Shown in pieces: positions 5,904 through 6,794 of a stretch of DNA of 6,794 bases. The notes beneath the pieces are model-generated. The model made no database searches. It had not been told where the DNA came from and saw only the letters and a program-made list of their open reading frames with translations. Origin of the DNA: Pseudomonadota bacterium (GTDB lineage: Bacteria; Pseudomonadota; Gammaproteobacteria; Arenicellales; Poriferihabitantaceae); NCBI GenBank assembly GCA_024226105.1, contig JAAELZ010000399.1, forward strand, positions 1 to 6,794, written 5' to 3'. Position 1 is the stretch's first letter. Every line of letters begins with the position of its first letter. The translations under genes were made by a program, and so were the position numbers.

Positions 5904-6794
5904 ATGAGTTTTAAAAGCACACGACAAAGCCTTGCGAATGATCTGGACGAAATCAGGCAAGCCGGCCTGTGGAAAACAGAACGAATCATTGCTTCTGAGC
6001 AAAAAAACGACATCCGGCTTGCCGATGGCTCTGAAGTCATCAATATGTGCGCCAATAACTATCTTGGGCTGGCCAATAACCCGGAGGTCATCCAGGCCGC
6101 CAGAGACAGTTTCGATCAGTGGGGTTTCGGACTGTCCTCGGTACGCTTTATCTGTGGCACGCAAACTGTTCATAAAACACTGGAAGCAAGCGTCAGCACT
6201 TTTCTCGGCACTGAAGACACCATCCTGTATGCCGCCTGTTTTGACGCCAACACCGGCCTGTTTGAAACCATTCTCGGCCCGCAGGACGCGGTCATATCCG
6301 ACGCTCTGAATCATGCCTCAATAATCGATGGTGTGCGTCTGTGCAAAGCGGCGCGCTATCGCTACAACAATAATGACATGCAAGACCTGGAGGCAAACCT
6401 GATCAAAGCCAGGGCCGCAGGTGCCCGGCGCGTACTCATCACCACCGACGGGGTGTTTTCAATGGATGGCACGGTCGCCCAATTGGACAAAATCTGTGAT
6501 CTCGCTGAGCAATATGATGCAATAGTGCATCACGATGACTGTCATGCGGTCGGGTTTATGGGTAAAACCGGTCGCGGCATACACGAATACTGCGATGTCA
6601 TGGATCGGATTGATATTATTACCGGCACCTTCGGAAAAGCGCTCGGCGGTGCTTCCGGGGGTTACACCTCTGGACGACAGGAAATTATTGACATGCTTCG
6701 CCAGCGCTCCCGCCCTTACCTGTTTTCCAATACCCTGGCGCCTTCGATTTGTGCGGCGTCTATTAAAGTACTGGACATGCTCACGGCATCAACC
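5904..6794 (+). CDS. kbl: Glycine C-acetyltransferase (2-amino-3-ketobutyrate CoA ligase), 3' partial
   Basis: The frame is open from the ATG at 5904 to the window end, giving 297 of about 398 expected residues. It is a PLP enzyme of the alpha-oxoamine synthase family (fold type I) that cleaves 2-amino-3-ketobutyrate with CoA to glycine and acetyl-CoA, taking the unstable product of Tdh. Visible sites are NMCANNYLGLAN (47-58), SVRFICGTQTVHKTLE (79-94), SDALNHASIIDG (132-143), TDGVFSMDG (181-189), the PLP-contact DDCHAVGF (211-218) and the Schiff-base lysine K245 in TGTFGKALGGASGGY. Numbering is one off E. coli Kbl (H213, K244). RQRSRPYLFSNTLAP (267-281) is also family-typical. HH (209-210) stands before the DD pair where E. 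coli has MV. The gene order here is tdh then kbl, the reverse of E. coli. The missing part is the C-terminal small domain. Confidence 0.96.
   Translation, partial: MSFKSTRQSLANDLDEIRQAGLWKTERIIASEQKNDIRLADGSEVINMCANNYLGLANNPEVIQAARDSFDQWGFGLSSVRFICGTQTVHKTLEASVSTFLGTEDTILYAACFDANTGLFETILGPQDAVISDALNHASIIDGVRLCKAARYRYNNNDMQDLEANLIKARAAGARRVLITTDGVFSMDGTVAQLDKICDLAEQYDAIVHHDDCHAVGFMGKTGRGIHEYCDVMDRIDIITGTFGKALGGASGGYTSGRQEIIDMLRQRSRPYLFSNTLAPSICAASIKVLDMLTAST

Noticed and set aside
5898..6314. Overlapping open frames on both strands over the start of kbl (also 5932-6309 plus)
   Set aside because: The kbl frame carries all family motifs without a break here; the other frames show no family features.
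1..6794. Mobile elements, CRISPR arrays, tRNA or rRNA genes, defence genes
   Set aside because: No direct-repeat arrays, terminal inverted repeats, transposase or nuclease motifs, or RNA-gene signatures were found; essentially all of the sequence is explained by housekeeping metabolic and transport genes.

Overview
This is a compact, fully coding chromosomal segment of about 50% G+C. It most likely comes from a gammaproteobacterium: the visible proteins read closely like the Escherichia coli YrdA, CcmA/CcmB, Tdh and Kbl families as I remember them. The genus cannot be named from this window. I see no rRNA, tRNA, CRISPR array, insertion sequence, integrase or phage gene, and no sign of recent transfer.

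Left part, plus strand (1-3275). The window opens inside a gamma-class carbonic anhydrase-like gene (yrdA type; N-terminal half missing). After a 16-nt gap come ccmA and ccmB, 2 nt apart. They encode the ATPase and one membrane subunit of the cytochrome c maturation complex. ccmC, the usual next gene, is absent; instead a Kef/YbaL-type cation:proton antiporter with a C-terminal nucleotide-binding RCK domain follows after 37 nt. The tight spacing suggests one transcription unit.

Centre, minus strand (3318-4634). An FAD-dependent amine/amino-acid oxidoreductase of the DAO superfamily faces the antiporter gene across a 42-nt convergent gap that may hold a weak terminator.

Right part, plus strand (4646-6794). 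A 174-nt region separates the oxidoreductase from tdh (L-threonine 3-dehydrogenase). It holds promoter-like sequences pointing both ways, with their -10 elements overlapping. tdh is followed after 60 nt by kbl (glycine C-acetyltransferase), cut by the window end after 297 residues. Tdh oxidises L-threonine to 2-amino-3-ketobutyrate, and Kbl cleaves this with CoA to glycine and acetyl-CoA, so the pair is a complete threonine-to-glycine route. The divergent oxidoreductase may share control with it.

I see no convincing undescribed system. The points most worth checking are the shared divergent promoter, the open and palindrome-bearing tdh leader, the separation of ccmAB from ccmC, and the lack of good Shine-Dalgarno sequences before every gene start that can be seen.
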